From contig JADGPR010000030.1 in assembly GCA_017882335.1 (NCBI GenBank), positions 1 to 34,836 of the forward strand: a stretch of DNA of 34,836 nt. Direction: 5' to 3'. The notes under the pieces are model-generated. The model searched no databases, had not been told where the DNA came from, and worked only from the letters and a program-made list of their open reading frames with translations. Numbering within the stretch: position 1 is the first letter of the stretch; every line of letters starts with the position of its first letter. This DNA is from Bacteroidales bacterium (GTDB lineage Bacteria > Bacteroidota > Bacteroidia > Bacteroidales > FEN-979). A program made the position numbers and the translations under genes. This document shows, piece after piece, positions 16,817 through 25,565 of the stretch.

Positions 16817-19042
16817 TTAATCTACCCTGGCAACTTTCTTAATTCCATCGATCTTATGCAGGTCGCTCAGCAGGTGATTCAGTGTATCGGTATCCCTCAC
16901 ATACAGCATGACCTCCCCTTCCGTAAGGCCGTTCTTAGCTTCAAGGTGGAAGGATTTGATATTCAGGTTCAGCTCGTTGGATATGATCTTTGAGATATCA
17001 TTGATCATTCCCAATTTATCCAGGCCTGATATTTTTATTCCGGCCAGGAACGAGATAGATTCCTGGTTTTTCCAGTCGATCTTGACAACCCGGTTCCCGA
17101 AGCTGGCCATCAGCTCGAGTGCCTTGATACATTTGGTCCGGTGTATCTGAATGGGTTTGTTTGGAGAAAGATCCAGGCCGATGATCTCATCTCCCGGGAT
17201 CGGGTTGCAACAGGTGGAGATCTCGTATCCCAGCTGATGTATGTTCCGGGCGGCGGACTCCTCTGTTTTTGGATCCCCGTTCACGATTCCTGGTCCCGGA
17301 TCTTTGTGTGATGTCTTGTCCGTGTGTGTTTTCCGCATCGGGTGGATCATGAAATTCAGCCATCCCGGTTTCATGCCGGAAGCAGCAAAAAACTTGACCT
17401 CTTTCTGCCCTATCCTGTCATGTGCAACGGTATAATAGAGGTCGATCAGGGTTGAGATATTGTTGATGGTAATAAATTTCCGGATGTTCTCATGCGTAAA
17501 TTCGATCTCGTTCCGCAGAAACAGTTTTTCCAGTTTTTCTTTTCCCTGTTTGAAATATTTTTTCTTTTCTTTTTTCAGACCGATTTTGATGTTGACCTTG
17601 GCCCGCGTAGTCACCACATAATTCAGCCACTCATCCTTGGGTGCCTGGTTTTTCGAGGTGATGATCTCAATTTGTTCCCCATTCTTCAGGATATGGTTGA
17701 TGGGAACCAGTCTCTTGTCGACCTTGGCGCCAACGCAGGTCATACCAACCTCGGAATGGATGGCGTAGGCAAAGTCGAGCACGGAAGAATTTGCCGGCAG
17801 GGTGCGAAGTTCACCTGAGGGCGTAAATACAGTAATCTCATCGAGAAAAAAGTAGCCTTTTACATCATCGATAAAAGAGAGTGCATCGGTATCAGGGCTT
17901 TCGATCATTTCCCGGATACGGTCGAGCCAGTTATCCAGCCGGCTGTTGAATTTCATCGAATCCTTGTATTTCCAGTGTGCAGCATATCCTTTCTCGGCGA
18001 TCTCATCCATCCGTTTTGACCGGATCTGGATCTCGACCCATTGCCCGGTAGGGCTCATGACTGTGGTATGCAGCGCTTCATAGCCGTTAGCTTTGGGAAT
18101 GGATATCCAATCGCGTAAACGATCCCGGTTCGGGCGGTAATAATCTGTGATGACTGAATATACTTTCCAGCAATCCGATTTTTCTGTTTCAAGAGGTGCA
18201 TCGATGATAATACGGATGGCAAAAATGTCGAAGATCTCATCGAAGGAAACCTCTTTCATTTTCATCTTTTCCCAGATGGAATAGATTGATTTAGCCCGGG
18301 CAGAGATTGTGTAATTGATACCCTGTGCGGCAAGGTTCTTCTTTATGGGATAAATGAATTTACTGATGAAGCGGGAACGTCCTTTCTCCGATTCTTTCAG
18401 TTTGTTGGATATGGAAACATACACTTCCGGCTCGATGTATTTCAGGGCCAGGTCCTGCAGTTCACTTTTGATGGCATGCAGACCGAGACGGTGTGCCAGC
18501 GGGGCATATAGGTAGATGGTTTCCGAAGCAATTTTCAGTTGCTTCTCCGGTGTCATTGCATCCAGTGTCCTCATGTTATGCAAGCGGTCAGCCAGTTTGA
18601 TGAGGATCACGCGGACATCATCGGAAAGTGTGATCAGGAGGCGTTTAAAATTTTCTGCCTGTATCGATGTTGTTCGCTGGTCAAAGATCCCTTTGATCTT
18701 GGTAAGGCCATCAATGATGGAAACGACTTTTTCCCCGAATAATCCGCGGATATCTTCCAGCGTATATTCGGTATCCTCCACCACATCGTGCAGCAAGGCA
18801 CAAACCACAGAGGTTGCGCCCAGGCCGATCTCCCCGGCTGCGATGGTTGCCACGCTGATCGGGTGATAAATATAAGGCTCTCCGCTTTTCCTGCGCATGT
18901 CCCTGTGGGCATTCACAGCCACATCAAATGCACGGCGCACTTGTTTCTTATCCTTAGGGGTCTTGGCTTTGTACACACGCAATAATCCGCGGTACCTTTT
19001 CAGGATCTCCTTTTTTTCCGCTTCTGCATCGATAGGATACAT
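16817..19042 (-). CDS. Bifunctional (p)ppGpp synthetase/hydrolase, Rel/SpoT family
   Basis: This 741-residue enzyme makes and breaks the alarmone (p)ppGpp. Domains in order: HD hydrolase (about 30-180) with H85, D86, E89 and D90 of HDVVED and D152 in KLADRLHNM; synthetase (about 240-365) with FDIFAIRIII, GYEALHTTV and EIQIRSKRMDEIAEKGYAAHW; TGS (about 400-462); helical linker; conserved-cysteine domain with STCCNPIPGDEIIG (609-622); and ACT (about 660-741). Both catalytic domains have their key residues, so it should be bifunctional, as expected for the single long Rel of this phylum. It is the first gene of the cluster with the Fur-like gene and purA, and has a -7 box at 19072-19079. Confidence 0.93.
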   Translation of the reverse strand: MYPIDAEAEKKEILKRYRGLLRVYKAKTPKDKKQVRRAFDVAVNAHRDMRRKSGEPYIYHPISVATIAAGEIGLGATSVVCALLHDVVEDTEYTLEDIRGLFGEKVVSIIDGLTKIKGIFDQRTTSIQAENFKRLLITLSDDVRVILIKLADRLHNMRTLDAMTPEKQLKIASETIYLYAPLAHRLGLHAIKSELQDLALKYIEPEVYVSISNKLKESEKGRSRFISKFIYPIKKNLAAQGINYTISARAKSIYSIWEKMKMKEVSFDEIFDIFAIRIIIDAPLETEKSDCWKVYSVITDYYRPNRDRLRDWISIPKANGYEALHTTVMSPTGQWVEIQIRSKRMDEIAEKGYAAHWKYKDSMKFNSRLDNWLDRIREMIESPDTDALSFIDDVKGYFFLDEITVFTPSGELRTLPANSSVLDFAYAIHSEVGMTCVGAKVDKRLVPINHILKNGEQIEIITSKNQAPKDEWLNYVVTTRAKVNIKIGLKKEKKKYFKQGKEKLEKLFLRNEIEFTHENIRKFITINNISTLIDLYYTVAHDRIGQKEVKFFAASGMKPGWLNFMIHPMRKTHTDKTSHKDPGPGIVNGDPKTEESAARNIHQLGYEISTCCNPIPGDEIIGLDLSPNKPIQIHRTKCIKALELMASFGNRVVKIDWKNQESISFLAGIKISGLDKLGMINDISKIISNELNLNIKSFHLEAKNGLTEGEVMLYVRDTDTLNHLLSDLHKIDGIKKVARVD

Positions 19043-19071
19043 CTGTTTTCTGGCTATTTCCGATCAATCTA

Positions 19072-19079
19072 CAAAGTTA
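19072..19079 (-). promoter_or_regulatory. -7 box for the rel/spoT cluster
   Basis: TAACTTTG on the minus strand is a perfect TAnnTTTG, 29 bases from the rel/spoT ATG. No clear -33 TTG is visible at normal spacing. Confidence 0.5.
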
Positions 19080-19134
19080 AAGGAAAAATCAAATGAATAG
19101 AAAATAAGGCAGTTTCAGTAACGATGATTTTTAT

Positions 19135-19142
19135 TACTTTTG
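19135..19142 (+). promoter_or_regulatory. -7 box for the CHU_C-domain gene
   Basis: TACTTTTG matches TAnnTTTG, 29 bases before the ATG at 19172. GTTT at 19112-19115 lies 19 bases upstream and could serve as a weak -33 element. Confidence 0.5.
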
Positions 19143-19171
19143 AATGAAATTTCTTTTCATCCGGTCCGGCT

Positions 19172-21808
19172 ATGACAACCTATATATACCGAAAGCTATT
19201 TCCCATCTTCCTTCTAACTACAATAACCTGCATTCCATTCTCTTCCTTTGCAACCCACCAGCGGGCAGCCGAAATCTATTTTCGCCATCTGGATAAACTG
19301 ACATATGAGATCACCCTGATCTCTTATACTTTCACTCCAAGTCCTGCCAATGCCTTCCGTGATTTTCTTACGATCGACTGGGATGATGGTACTACCAGCC
19401 AGATCCCGAGGAAAGAAGAAACCAACCTTCCCAATAATATCACCTACAACCGTTACGTAGGGCAGCATACTTTTGCCGGCCCCGGTGATTTCATCATCTC
19501 CTGTGAAGATCCAAACCGGAATGGAGGTATCCTGAACATCCCGAACTCAATCAATGTACCTCTATACATTTACTCTGAACTCATCATCAGTCCTTTTCAA
19601 GGAGAATACGACAACTCCCCCATTTTTACGATACCTCCTGTTGACAACGGCTGCGTGAATCAACCCTTTTACCATAACCCCGGAGCCTATGATCCTGATG
19701 GCGACAGTCTCTCTTACCGCCTGGTTCCGTGCCGCGGGGCCCAAGGGCAGATCATCCCCGGGTATACCCTGCCACCAACAGCTCCCCCGAATATAATCCG
19801 GCTGGATTCCATCACCGGCGATTTTTTCTGGGACAGTCCGCCCCAACAGGGAGAATTCAATATTGCGATCCTTGTTGAAGAGTGGAGGAACGGGATTAAA
19901 ATTGGCAGCGTGCTAAGGGATATGCAGATTATAATCGTTGCCTGTAACAACAAGCCTCCTGTGATCGACCCATTAAAAGACACCTGTGTGGAAGCCGGGA
20001 CAACCCTGACCTTTCCTGTGAGGGCCTACGATCCTGATAGCACAGCTCTTACCCTTACCGGAACCGGCCAACCCTTCATATTGACAGATTCTGCATGGAT
20101 TTATCCAAACCCCGCTACCGGATCGGGGCATGTCACGGCAACCTTTACCTGGCCCACTGTTTGCGGTCATGTGAAAAAACAACCTTACCGGGTATTCTTC
20201 AGGGCCGAAGACAACGGTACACCGGTTCACCTTGTCAACATCAGTTCCATGCAGATCAAGGTCGTCGGCCCTGCTCCAGTAAACCTCACAGCCATACCGC
20301 TTGGAACCTCCATTACGCTGAACTGGGATAACTATGCCTGTCAGAATGCAAGTGGATATTACATCTACCGGAAAACAGATTCAACAGGTTACCATCATGG
20401 ATATTGCCAGACGGGTGTGCCGCCTTATCTCGGATATACCCTGATCGACAAGGTCAATGATATTACAAGGACAAGCTACAACGACAATAACCAGGGAACC
20501 GGGTTAACACAGGGAATCAGGTATTGCTACATGGTAGTTGCCTGGTATTCCGACAAAGCCGAAAGTTTTGCCTCCAATGAAGCCTGTACCCACCTGAAAA
20601 AAGATGTTGCCGTAATCACAAATGTGAGTGTGACCTCAACCAGCGCTTCTGCAGGGTCGATCTACCTGGCCTGGTCAAAACCAACGGAAATCGATACCGT
20701 TCAGGCTCCCGGGCCCTATAAATATATTATCTACCGGTCCATTCCTTCAAATCCCGGACAATATTTATCCCTGGATTCCCTCACAAATCTGAACGATACC
20801 ATTTATCATGATTCATTGCTCAATACGCTTCAGAACCTTTACAAATACCGTATCGATCTTTACAATATCACACCCGGCAATCGTTTCCTGATTGGTTCCT
20901 CACAGGTTGCTTCTTCTATTTATCTCAACATCACACCGACGGATAAAAAGCTGAAACTGCGATGGAACAATGATGTTCCATGGAACAACTACCAGTTTGT
21001 GGTTTACCGTAAGAATCTTATAACCGGGTTGTTTGATTCGATCGGTTCAACCACCGCCCCGGCTTATGACGACCGTTATCTGCACAACGGGACGGAATAT
21101 TGTTATTACATCAAATGCATCGGGTCGTATTCTGCTCCGGGTTTTGCCCATCCCCTGATCAACCTTTCGCAGGTCAATTGCGGGATACCCATTGATAACG
21201 TTCCGCCCTGTCCTCCTTACCTGACCGTCAAGACCCATTGCGATACCCTGAATGAGCCTGCATTTAACCACCTGAGCTGGAAAAACCTCGTCGACTCCTG
21301 TTCTAACGATATCGTCAAATATTACATCTATTACAGCCGGTGCAATGACGGGCAACTAACCTTGATCGACTCGTTGGGCAACATCAATGATACGATTTAT
21401 GAGCACCGACAGGACAATTCAGTGACCGGCTGTTATGCGGTGATCGCTATGGATTCGGCCGGAAATAAAAGTATTTTCAGCAACAAGGCCTGTATCGACT
21501 TCAACGTCTGCAGCTACTGGCTGCCGAATGTTTTTACTCCAAACGGAGGTGAAATTCTCGAGAACCAGGTATTCCACCCACGGAAAACCTTTTCATCGAT
21601 CGATCATTTGAGCATGAAGATCTTCGACCGGTGGGGCAAGGAAGTTTATTCAACCACTGATCCCGAGATCAACTGGGATGGCAGGGACAAGAATACACAC
21701 CAGCCTTGCAGTGATGGGGTATATTATTACGTTTGCGAGGTGTATGTGATGGCCCTGTGCGGCAACCAGAAAATGATACTCAAGGGTGCAGTGACCATTC
21801 TCCGTTGA
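19172..21808 (+). CDS. T9SS type B (CHU_C) exported fibronectin-like protein
   Basis: This 878-residue protein has a signal peptide (about 1-27, ending SSFA), an N-terminal beta-rich region (28-260), tandem fibronectin-III/Ig-like domains (about 270-775) and a CHU_C domain (about 780-878). The last opens with YWLPNVFTPNGG and includes MKIFDRWGKEVYST and DGVYYYVCEV. CHU_C, also called the gliding-motility-associated C-terminal domain, is a type B sorting signal for the type IX secretion system, so the protein is exported to the surface or medium. The repeated NDTIYHD/NDTIYEH-like and YYIYxxxxxxG motifs mark the fibronectin-like units. No enzymatic domain is visible; adhesion or surface structure is the likely role. 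It is transcribed alone, divergent from rel/spoT. Confidence 0.88.
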   Translation: MTTYIYRKLFPIFLLTTITCIPFSSFATHQRAAEIYFRHLDKLTYEITLISYTFTPSPANAFRDFLTIDWDDGTTSQIPRKEETNLPNNITYNRYVGQHTFAGPGDFIISCEDPNRNGGILNIPNSINVPLYIYSELIISPFQGEYDNSPIFTIPPVDNGCVNQPFYHNPGAYDPDGDSLSYRLVPCRGAQGQIIPGYTLPPTAPPNIIRLDSITGDFFWDSPPQQGEFNIAILVEEWRNGIKIGSVLRDMQIIIVACNNKPPVIDPLKDTCVEAGTTLTFPVRAYDPDSTALTLTGTGQPFILTDSAWIYPNPATGSGHVTATFTWPTVCGHVKKQPYRVFFRAEDNGTPVHLVNISSMQIKVVGPAPVNLTAIPLGTSITLNWDNYACQNASGYYIYRKTDSTGYHHGYCQTGVPPYLGYTLIDKVNDITRTSYNDNNQGTGLTQGIRYCYMVVAWYSDKAESFASNEACTHLKKDVAVITNVSVTSTSASAGSIYLAWSKPTEIDTVQAPGPYKYIIYRSIPSNPGQYLSLDSLTNLNDTIYHDSLLNTLQNLYKYRIDLYNITPGNRFLIGSSQVASSIYLNITPTDKKLKLRWNNDVPWNNYQFVVYRKNLITGLFDSIGSTTAPAYDDRYLHNGTEYCYYIKCIGSYSAPGFAHPLINLSQVNCGIPIDNVPPCPPYLTVKTHCDTLNEPAFNHLSWKNLVDSCSNDIVKYYIYYSRCNDGQLTLIDSLGNINDTIYEHRQDNSVTGCYAVIAMDSAGNKSIFSNKACIDFNVCSYWLPNVFTPNGGEILENQVFHPRKTFSSIDHLSMKIFDRWGKEVYSTTDPEINWDGRDKNTHQPCSDGVYYYVCEVYVMALCGNQKMILKGAVTILR

Positions 21809-21893
21809 TCTTTCCGTGATTCCCGGCTTCCTTCCAAGATGTAAATTTTCATCCACTCCTGCATTCACGGGCAAAAGGATGATGACAAAGTTG

Positions 21894-21901
21894 TATATTT
21901 G
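21894..21901 (+). promoter_or_regulatory. -7 box abutting the lepA start codon
   Basis: TATATTTG is a perfect TAnnTTTG and ends five bases before the GTG at 21907. The expected start falls at or within a base or two of that codon, so the mRNA is predicted to be leaderless. Confidence 0.55.
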
Positions 21902-21906
21902 CAGCG

Positions 21907-23694
21907 GTGAAAAATATACGCAATTTCTGTATCATCGCACACATTGATCATGGCAAATCGACCCTTGCCGACCGACTGCTTGAACTTACGCATACCATTT
22001 CCGAGCGGGATTTCCAGGAGCAGGTGCTGGATGACATGGACCTGGAGAGAGAACGGGGCATCACAATTAAGAGTCATGCGATCCAGATGAATTTTAGGGC
22101 CGAAGGACAGGATTATGTGTTAAACCTGATCGACACTCCTGGACATGTTGATTTTTCCTATGAAGTTTCACGGGCCATTGCAGCCTGTGAAGGCGCCTTG
22201 CTGGTGATTGACGCGACCCAGGGTATACAGGCGCAGACCATTGCCAACCTGTACCTTGCTATCGAGCACGACCTTACTATCATTCCCGTACTGAATAAGA
22301 TTGATATGGACAATGCCATGGTGGATGAGGTGAAAGACCAGATCGTTGACCTTCTGGGGTGCGATCGTGACGATATCATAGAAGCCAGCGCAAAAATGGG
22401 GTTCGGTATCGACCGCATTATGGACGATATTATCCATAAGATCCCTGCACCCACAGGGGACCCAGATGCCCCGCTGCAAGCGCTGATCTTCGATTCGGTT
22501 TTCAACTCGTACCGCGGCATTGTAGGTTATTTCCGAATAAAGAACGGAACCCTCCGGAAAGGCGACCATGTGAAATTTTTCCATTCTGGAACCGATTACC
22601 ATGCCGATGAGATTGGGGTGCTGGGCATGAAACAGGAACCCAGGAGCAGTTTAAGTGCCGGTGATGTGGGCTACATAATTTCCGGGATCAAGAGCAGTAA
22701 AGAGGTTCAGGTCGGAGACACCATCACCCATGTTGAACGCCCCTGTAAAACAGGAATTGAAGGATATACCCCTGTCAAACCGATGGTATATGCGGGAATA
22801 TACCCTGTGGACGCAGATGATTATGAAGAATTGCGCGACTCGCTCGACAAATTGAAACTGAATGATGCGTCGCTTTCCTTTGAACCGGAATCTTCGGCTG
22901 CTCTCGGATTCGGCTTCCGTTGCGGTTTTCTCGGGTTGCTTCACATGGAGATTGTCCAGGAGCGCCTCGACCGCGAATTCAACATGGACGTTATCACCAC
23001 GGTTCCCAACGTTTCCTATAAAGTCTATACTACAAAAGGCGAGGTCATCGAAGTACACAATCCTTCGGGATTGCCTGAACCCATGGCCATCGATCACATT
23101 GAAGAACCTTACATCCATGCCAACATTATTACCCGTTCAGAATATACGGGGAGCATCATGAAACTCTGCATCGATAAACGTGGTGTTCTGAAAAACCAGG
23201 TTTACCTGACAACCAACCGGATCGAGCTGACCGTTGAACTTCCGTTGGGCGAGATCGTCTTTGATTTTTATGACAAACTGAAGAGCATCTCGAAAGGATA
23301 TGCTTCATTTGATTACCATATCTTCGGCCATCAGCCGGCCGACCTTGTAAAACTCGACATCCTGCTGAACGGTGATACCGTAGATGCCCTTTCCACACTT
23401 CTGCACCGCGACAATGCCTATGAATTCGGCCGGAAGTTCTGCCTTAAACTGAAGGAATACATTCCACGTCAGCAGTATGATGTTGCCATTCAGGCTGCCA
23501 TCGGGGCGAAGATCATCGCTCGCGAAACCGTAAAAGCCGTCCGGAAAGACGTTACGGCAAAATGTTACGGCGGCGACATTACACGAAAACGGAAACTCCT
23601 GGAGAAACAGAAAAAAGGAAAGAAACGCATGCGCCAGATCGGCAATGTAGAAGTTCCTCAGAAAGCATTCCTCGCAGTGCTCAAACTCGATTAG
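21907..23694 (+). CDS. lepA: Elongation factor 4 (LepA) GTPase
   Basis: LepA/EF4, 595 residues, is a ribosome-associated GTPase implicated in back-translocation and in 30S biogenesis. The G motifs are AHIDHGKST (11-19), RGIT (50-53), DTPGH (76-80) and NKID (130-133). EF-G-like domains and the LepA-specific C-terminal domain follow, ending with the basic [20 protein letters not shown] segment. Length is normal. The start is GTG at 21907: it gives the [17 protein letters not shown] opening shared by the family, and there is no room for an earlier start. A perfect -7 box ends only five bases upstream. No partner gene is obvious; the upstream and downstream genes are envelope proteins. Confidence 0.95.
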   Translation: MKNIRNFCIIAHIDHGKSTLADRLLELTHTISERDFQEQVLDDMDLERERGITIKSHAIQMNFRAEGQDYVLNLIDTPGHVDFSYEVSRAIAACEGALLVIDATQGIQAQTIANLYLAIEHDLTIIPVLNKIDMDNAMVDEVKDQIVDLLGCDRDDIIEASAKMGFGIDRIMDDIIHKIPAPTGDPDAPLQALIFDSVFNSYRGIVGYFRIKNGTLRKGDHVKFFHSGTDYHADEIGVLGMKQEPRSSLSAGDVGYIISGIKSSKEVQVGDTITHVERPCKTGIEGYTPVKPMVYAGIYPVDADDYEELRDSLDKLKLNDASLSFEPESSAALGFGFRCGFLGLLHMEIVQERLDREFNMDVITTVPNVSYKVYTTKGEVIEVHNPSGLPEPMAIDHIEEPYIHANIITRSEYTGSIMKLCIDKRGVLKNQVYLTTNRIELTVELPLGEIVFDFYDKLKSISKGYASFDYHIFGHQPADLVKLDILLNGDTVDALSTLLHRDNAYEFGRKFCLKLKEYIPRQQYDVAIQAAIGAKIIARETVKAVRKDVTAKCYGGDITRKRKLLEKQKKGKKRMRQIGNVEVPQKAFLAVLKLD

Positions 23695-23769
23695 GAATTA
23701 TTTTCCTTTTACCTGTAACAGTTTTCTTCTTTCTTCGTCTGATAGACATTAATTCTAAATATTTACGCC

Positions 23770-24714
23770 ATGAAAAAGATACTTCTGATTACCAGGACAC
23801 TCCTGGCCATTTTCGTTGTTTTATTGTTTGCTTCTGCTTCCTTCGCACAGGATGAAGGCACGGACAAAGGCGATTCCCGCAAGGAGCACAAAGAATTTAT
23901 GATGAAAAATGTGAAGGTTGAACACCATGGTGAAGATACCACTGTGATCATCATCCATCACGGTAGGCATGCCAGGGACATGGGCCGTTGCCCGTTTATG
24001 TGCCGGAAAGGCAAGTACAACGGCCACTGGGCCGGTATCGACTTCGGTTGGAACGGCTATGTGAATACTAATTTTAACATGAGTTTCCCTTCAAATCAGA
24101 AATACCTTGACCTGAATACATCCCGTTCGATGACGGTCAACCTGAACCCGGTTGAACTGAACCTGAACATTGCAAAAAATCATTTCGGACTAACCTCGGG
24201 GCTGGGACTGACCTTTAACAATTATTATTTTTCAAACAGCACATTGCTGGTTCATGATTCGAGTGCACTGGTCGCATACCGGCTTGTGGACCAGAATGGG
24301 AACAAGGCCGACATGAAGGTGAACAAACTCTCCGTGATGTGGCTTACGGTTCCTGTATTGTTTGAATACCAGACGAATTCAAAAATGAAATGGAACAGCT
24401 TTCACCTGACACTTGGCGTTGTAGGTGGAGTGCGAATCTGCTCCTACACCAAACAGCAATTCCATTCAAGGAATACAACCTATTTCATGCAGGACGATAA
24501 TGGCAAAGACATTGGTTCTGTGGATATAGACAATAGATATACCCGGACGCATAATCAATATCACCTGAACCCTTTCAAGCTCGATGCTACTATGCGGATC
24601 GGCTGGTCATTCCTGAACTTTTTTGCAAATTACTCTGTGACGCCGATGTTCCAGAAGAACCAGGGCCCGGAACTATACCCGTGGGCTGTCGGAATCACGC
24701 TGATTGGGTGGTAA
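23770..24714 (+). CDS. Outer-membrane beta-barrel protein (PorT-like)
   Basis: This 314-residue protein has a signal peptide (about 1-27, ending SASFAQ) and, after a charged, histidine-rich stretch (about 40-75: HHGEDTTVIIIHHGRHARD, followed by two cysteines), a series of alternating hydrophobic strands typical of an eight-to-twelve-strand barrel (NPVELNLNIAKNHFGLTSGL, VMWLTVPVLFEYQT). Proteins of this type are annotated as PorT family or outer-membrane beta-barrel. It is not clearly PorT itself. The His-rich part suggests metal binding but that is speculative. It follows lepA by 75 bases and is convergent with the DUF62 gene (17-base gap). Confidence 0.7.
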   Translation: MKKILLITRTLLAIFVVLLFASASFAQDEGTDKGDSRKEHKEFMMKNVKVEHHGEDTTVIIIHHGRHARDMGRCPFMCRKGKYNGHWAGIDFGWNGYVNTNFNMSFPSNQKYLDLNTSRSMTVNLNPVELNLNIAKNHFGLTSGLGLTFNNYYFSNSTLLVHDSSALVAYRLVDQNGNKADMKVNKLSVMWLTVPVLFEYQTNSKMKWNSFHLTLGVVGGVRICSYTKQQFHSRNTTYFMQDDNGKDIGSVDIDNRYTRTHNQYHLNPFKLDATMRIGWSFLNFFANYSVTPMFQKNQGPELYPWAVGITLIGW

Positions 24715-24731
24715 AAAATTACGTAGAACAA

Positions 24732-25511
24732 TTACTGGATTTCCACCAATACCGGCTGGTCGATCTTCATCCCGAGCAGGCTGGAGGCTTTTCCCTGATT
24801 GATGGCAATCTCAAGGTGCCCGGAAGAGCTGAACAATGCCAGCATTTCTCCATCCACAACGTCTTTGTAGGATTTGCTGAGTTCGGTGATACGGTAAGTA
24901 GCCGAACGAAAGAGCACCGCGAATTTTTTTCCCTTCACTACCGACCGGAAAAAGGGTTCGGTAATATTGGTAAAGACATTCTCGTAATTATCAATGTAAA
25001 TGACCTTCCCTTTGATCAGATTGCCATCTACAATGGGCTTGAACGACATGCGTTGCACCAGTGTTTTTTTGGGATGACCAAGTTCTTCGAGGGGTTTTCC
25101 TTCGGCGATGTGACAGGCCACTTTCACAAATACATCTCTGGATGGGAAAGTGAAGTAATCTGTATCCTGAATAATATCCAGGTCGATTATTTTTTCAGGA
25201 AGTTCATCGAAGATGAGGGAAAAGATCCCATTATCGGCACCGATGAAATAATGACCATCGTGAACGACCAGTGTATGCGGGTTTTCAATCGAGGCTTCAC
25301 TGTTGATACCTAGAATGTGAATGGAACCTTCGGGAAAATTTTTGTAAAAATTCCGGATGATGAAGGCGGCCTGGTTCAGGTCGAACGCAGGAATGTCATG
25401 GCAAATATCCACAACCTGTGCGTCGGGAAGCAGTCGGAAAATCGCCCCTTTGACGGCACCCAGATAATGATCCTTTAATCCCCAGTCGCTGGTTAGCGTA
25501 ATGATTGCCAT
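24732..25511 (-). CDS. DUF62 / SAM hydroxide adenosyltransferase family protein with altered triad
   Basis: This 259-residue protein belongs to the DUF62 family, whose characterised members split S-adenosylmethionine with water into adenosine and methionine. It shows TLTSDWGLKDHYLGAVKG near the N-terminus, IGADNGIFS at 91-99, SRDVFVKVACHIAEG at 124-138 and a C-terminal beta-barrel. An ungapped comparison with the usual VDPGVGSERRALAV segment puts N70 and N77 at the positions of the catalytic Asp and Arg; the His (H134) remains. Activity is therefore uncertain. The start is ATG 25511, giving the standard MAIITLTSDWG opening; the open frame extends upstream to 25631 but would run through phoH and its promoter. 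It is divergent from phoH over 54 bases. Confidence 0.85.
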   Translation of the reverse strand: MAIITLTSDWGLKDHYLGAVKGAIFRLLPDAQVVDICHDIPAFDLNQAAFIIRNFYKNFPEGSIHILGINSEASIENPHTLVVHDGHYFIGADNGIFSLIFDELPEKIIDLDIIQDTDYFTFPSRDVFVKVACHIAEGKPLEELGHPKKTLVQRMSFKPIVDGNLIKGKVIYIDNYENVFTNITEPFFRSVVKGKKFAVLFRSATYRITELSKSYKDVVDGEMLALFSSSGHLEIAINQGKASSLLGMKIDQPVLVEIQ

Positions 25512-25535
25512 GAACGAAAAAATGCTGTACTTTTG
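25505..25535 (+). promoter_or_regulatory. phoH promoter
   Basis: TTG (25505-25507), a 20-base spacer and TACTTTTG (25528-25535) match the Bacteroidota -33/-7 layout well. The -33 lies inside the first codons of the divergent DUF62 gene. The expected start near 25540 leaves a leader of about 25 bases. Confidence 0.6.
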
Positions 25536-25540
25536 TCTTT

Positions 25541-25548
25541 CAAAATTA
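25541..25548 (-). promoter_or_regulatory. -7 box for the DUF62 gene
   Basis: TAATTTTG on the minus strand is a perfect TAnnTTTG. The expected start near 25536 leaves about 25 bases to the ATG at 25511. It lies five bases from the opposing phoH -7 box. No clear -33 TTG is seen. Confidence 0.55.
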
Positions 25549-25565
25549 GTAATTAAATTCACTTC

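Noticed and set aside
21814-21870. Six-base inverted repeat CCGTGA/TCACGG with an inner GATG/CATC pair upstream of lepA
   Set aside because: Arms are short, the loop is about 45 bases and there is no T-run; not convincing as a terminator or operator.
24681-25313. 210-residue plus-strand open frame between the PorT-like gene and phoH
   Set aside because: Overlaps the DUF62 gene antisense and matches no family I know; the minus-strand protein is clearly recognisable.
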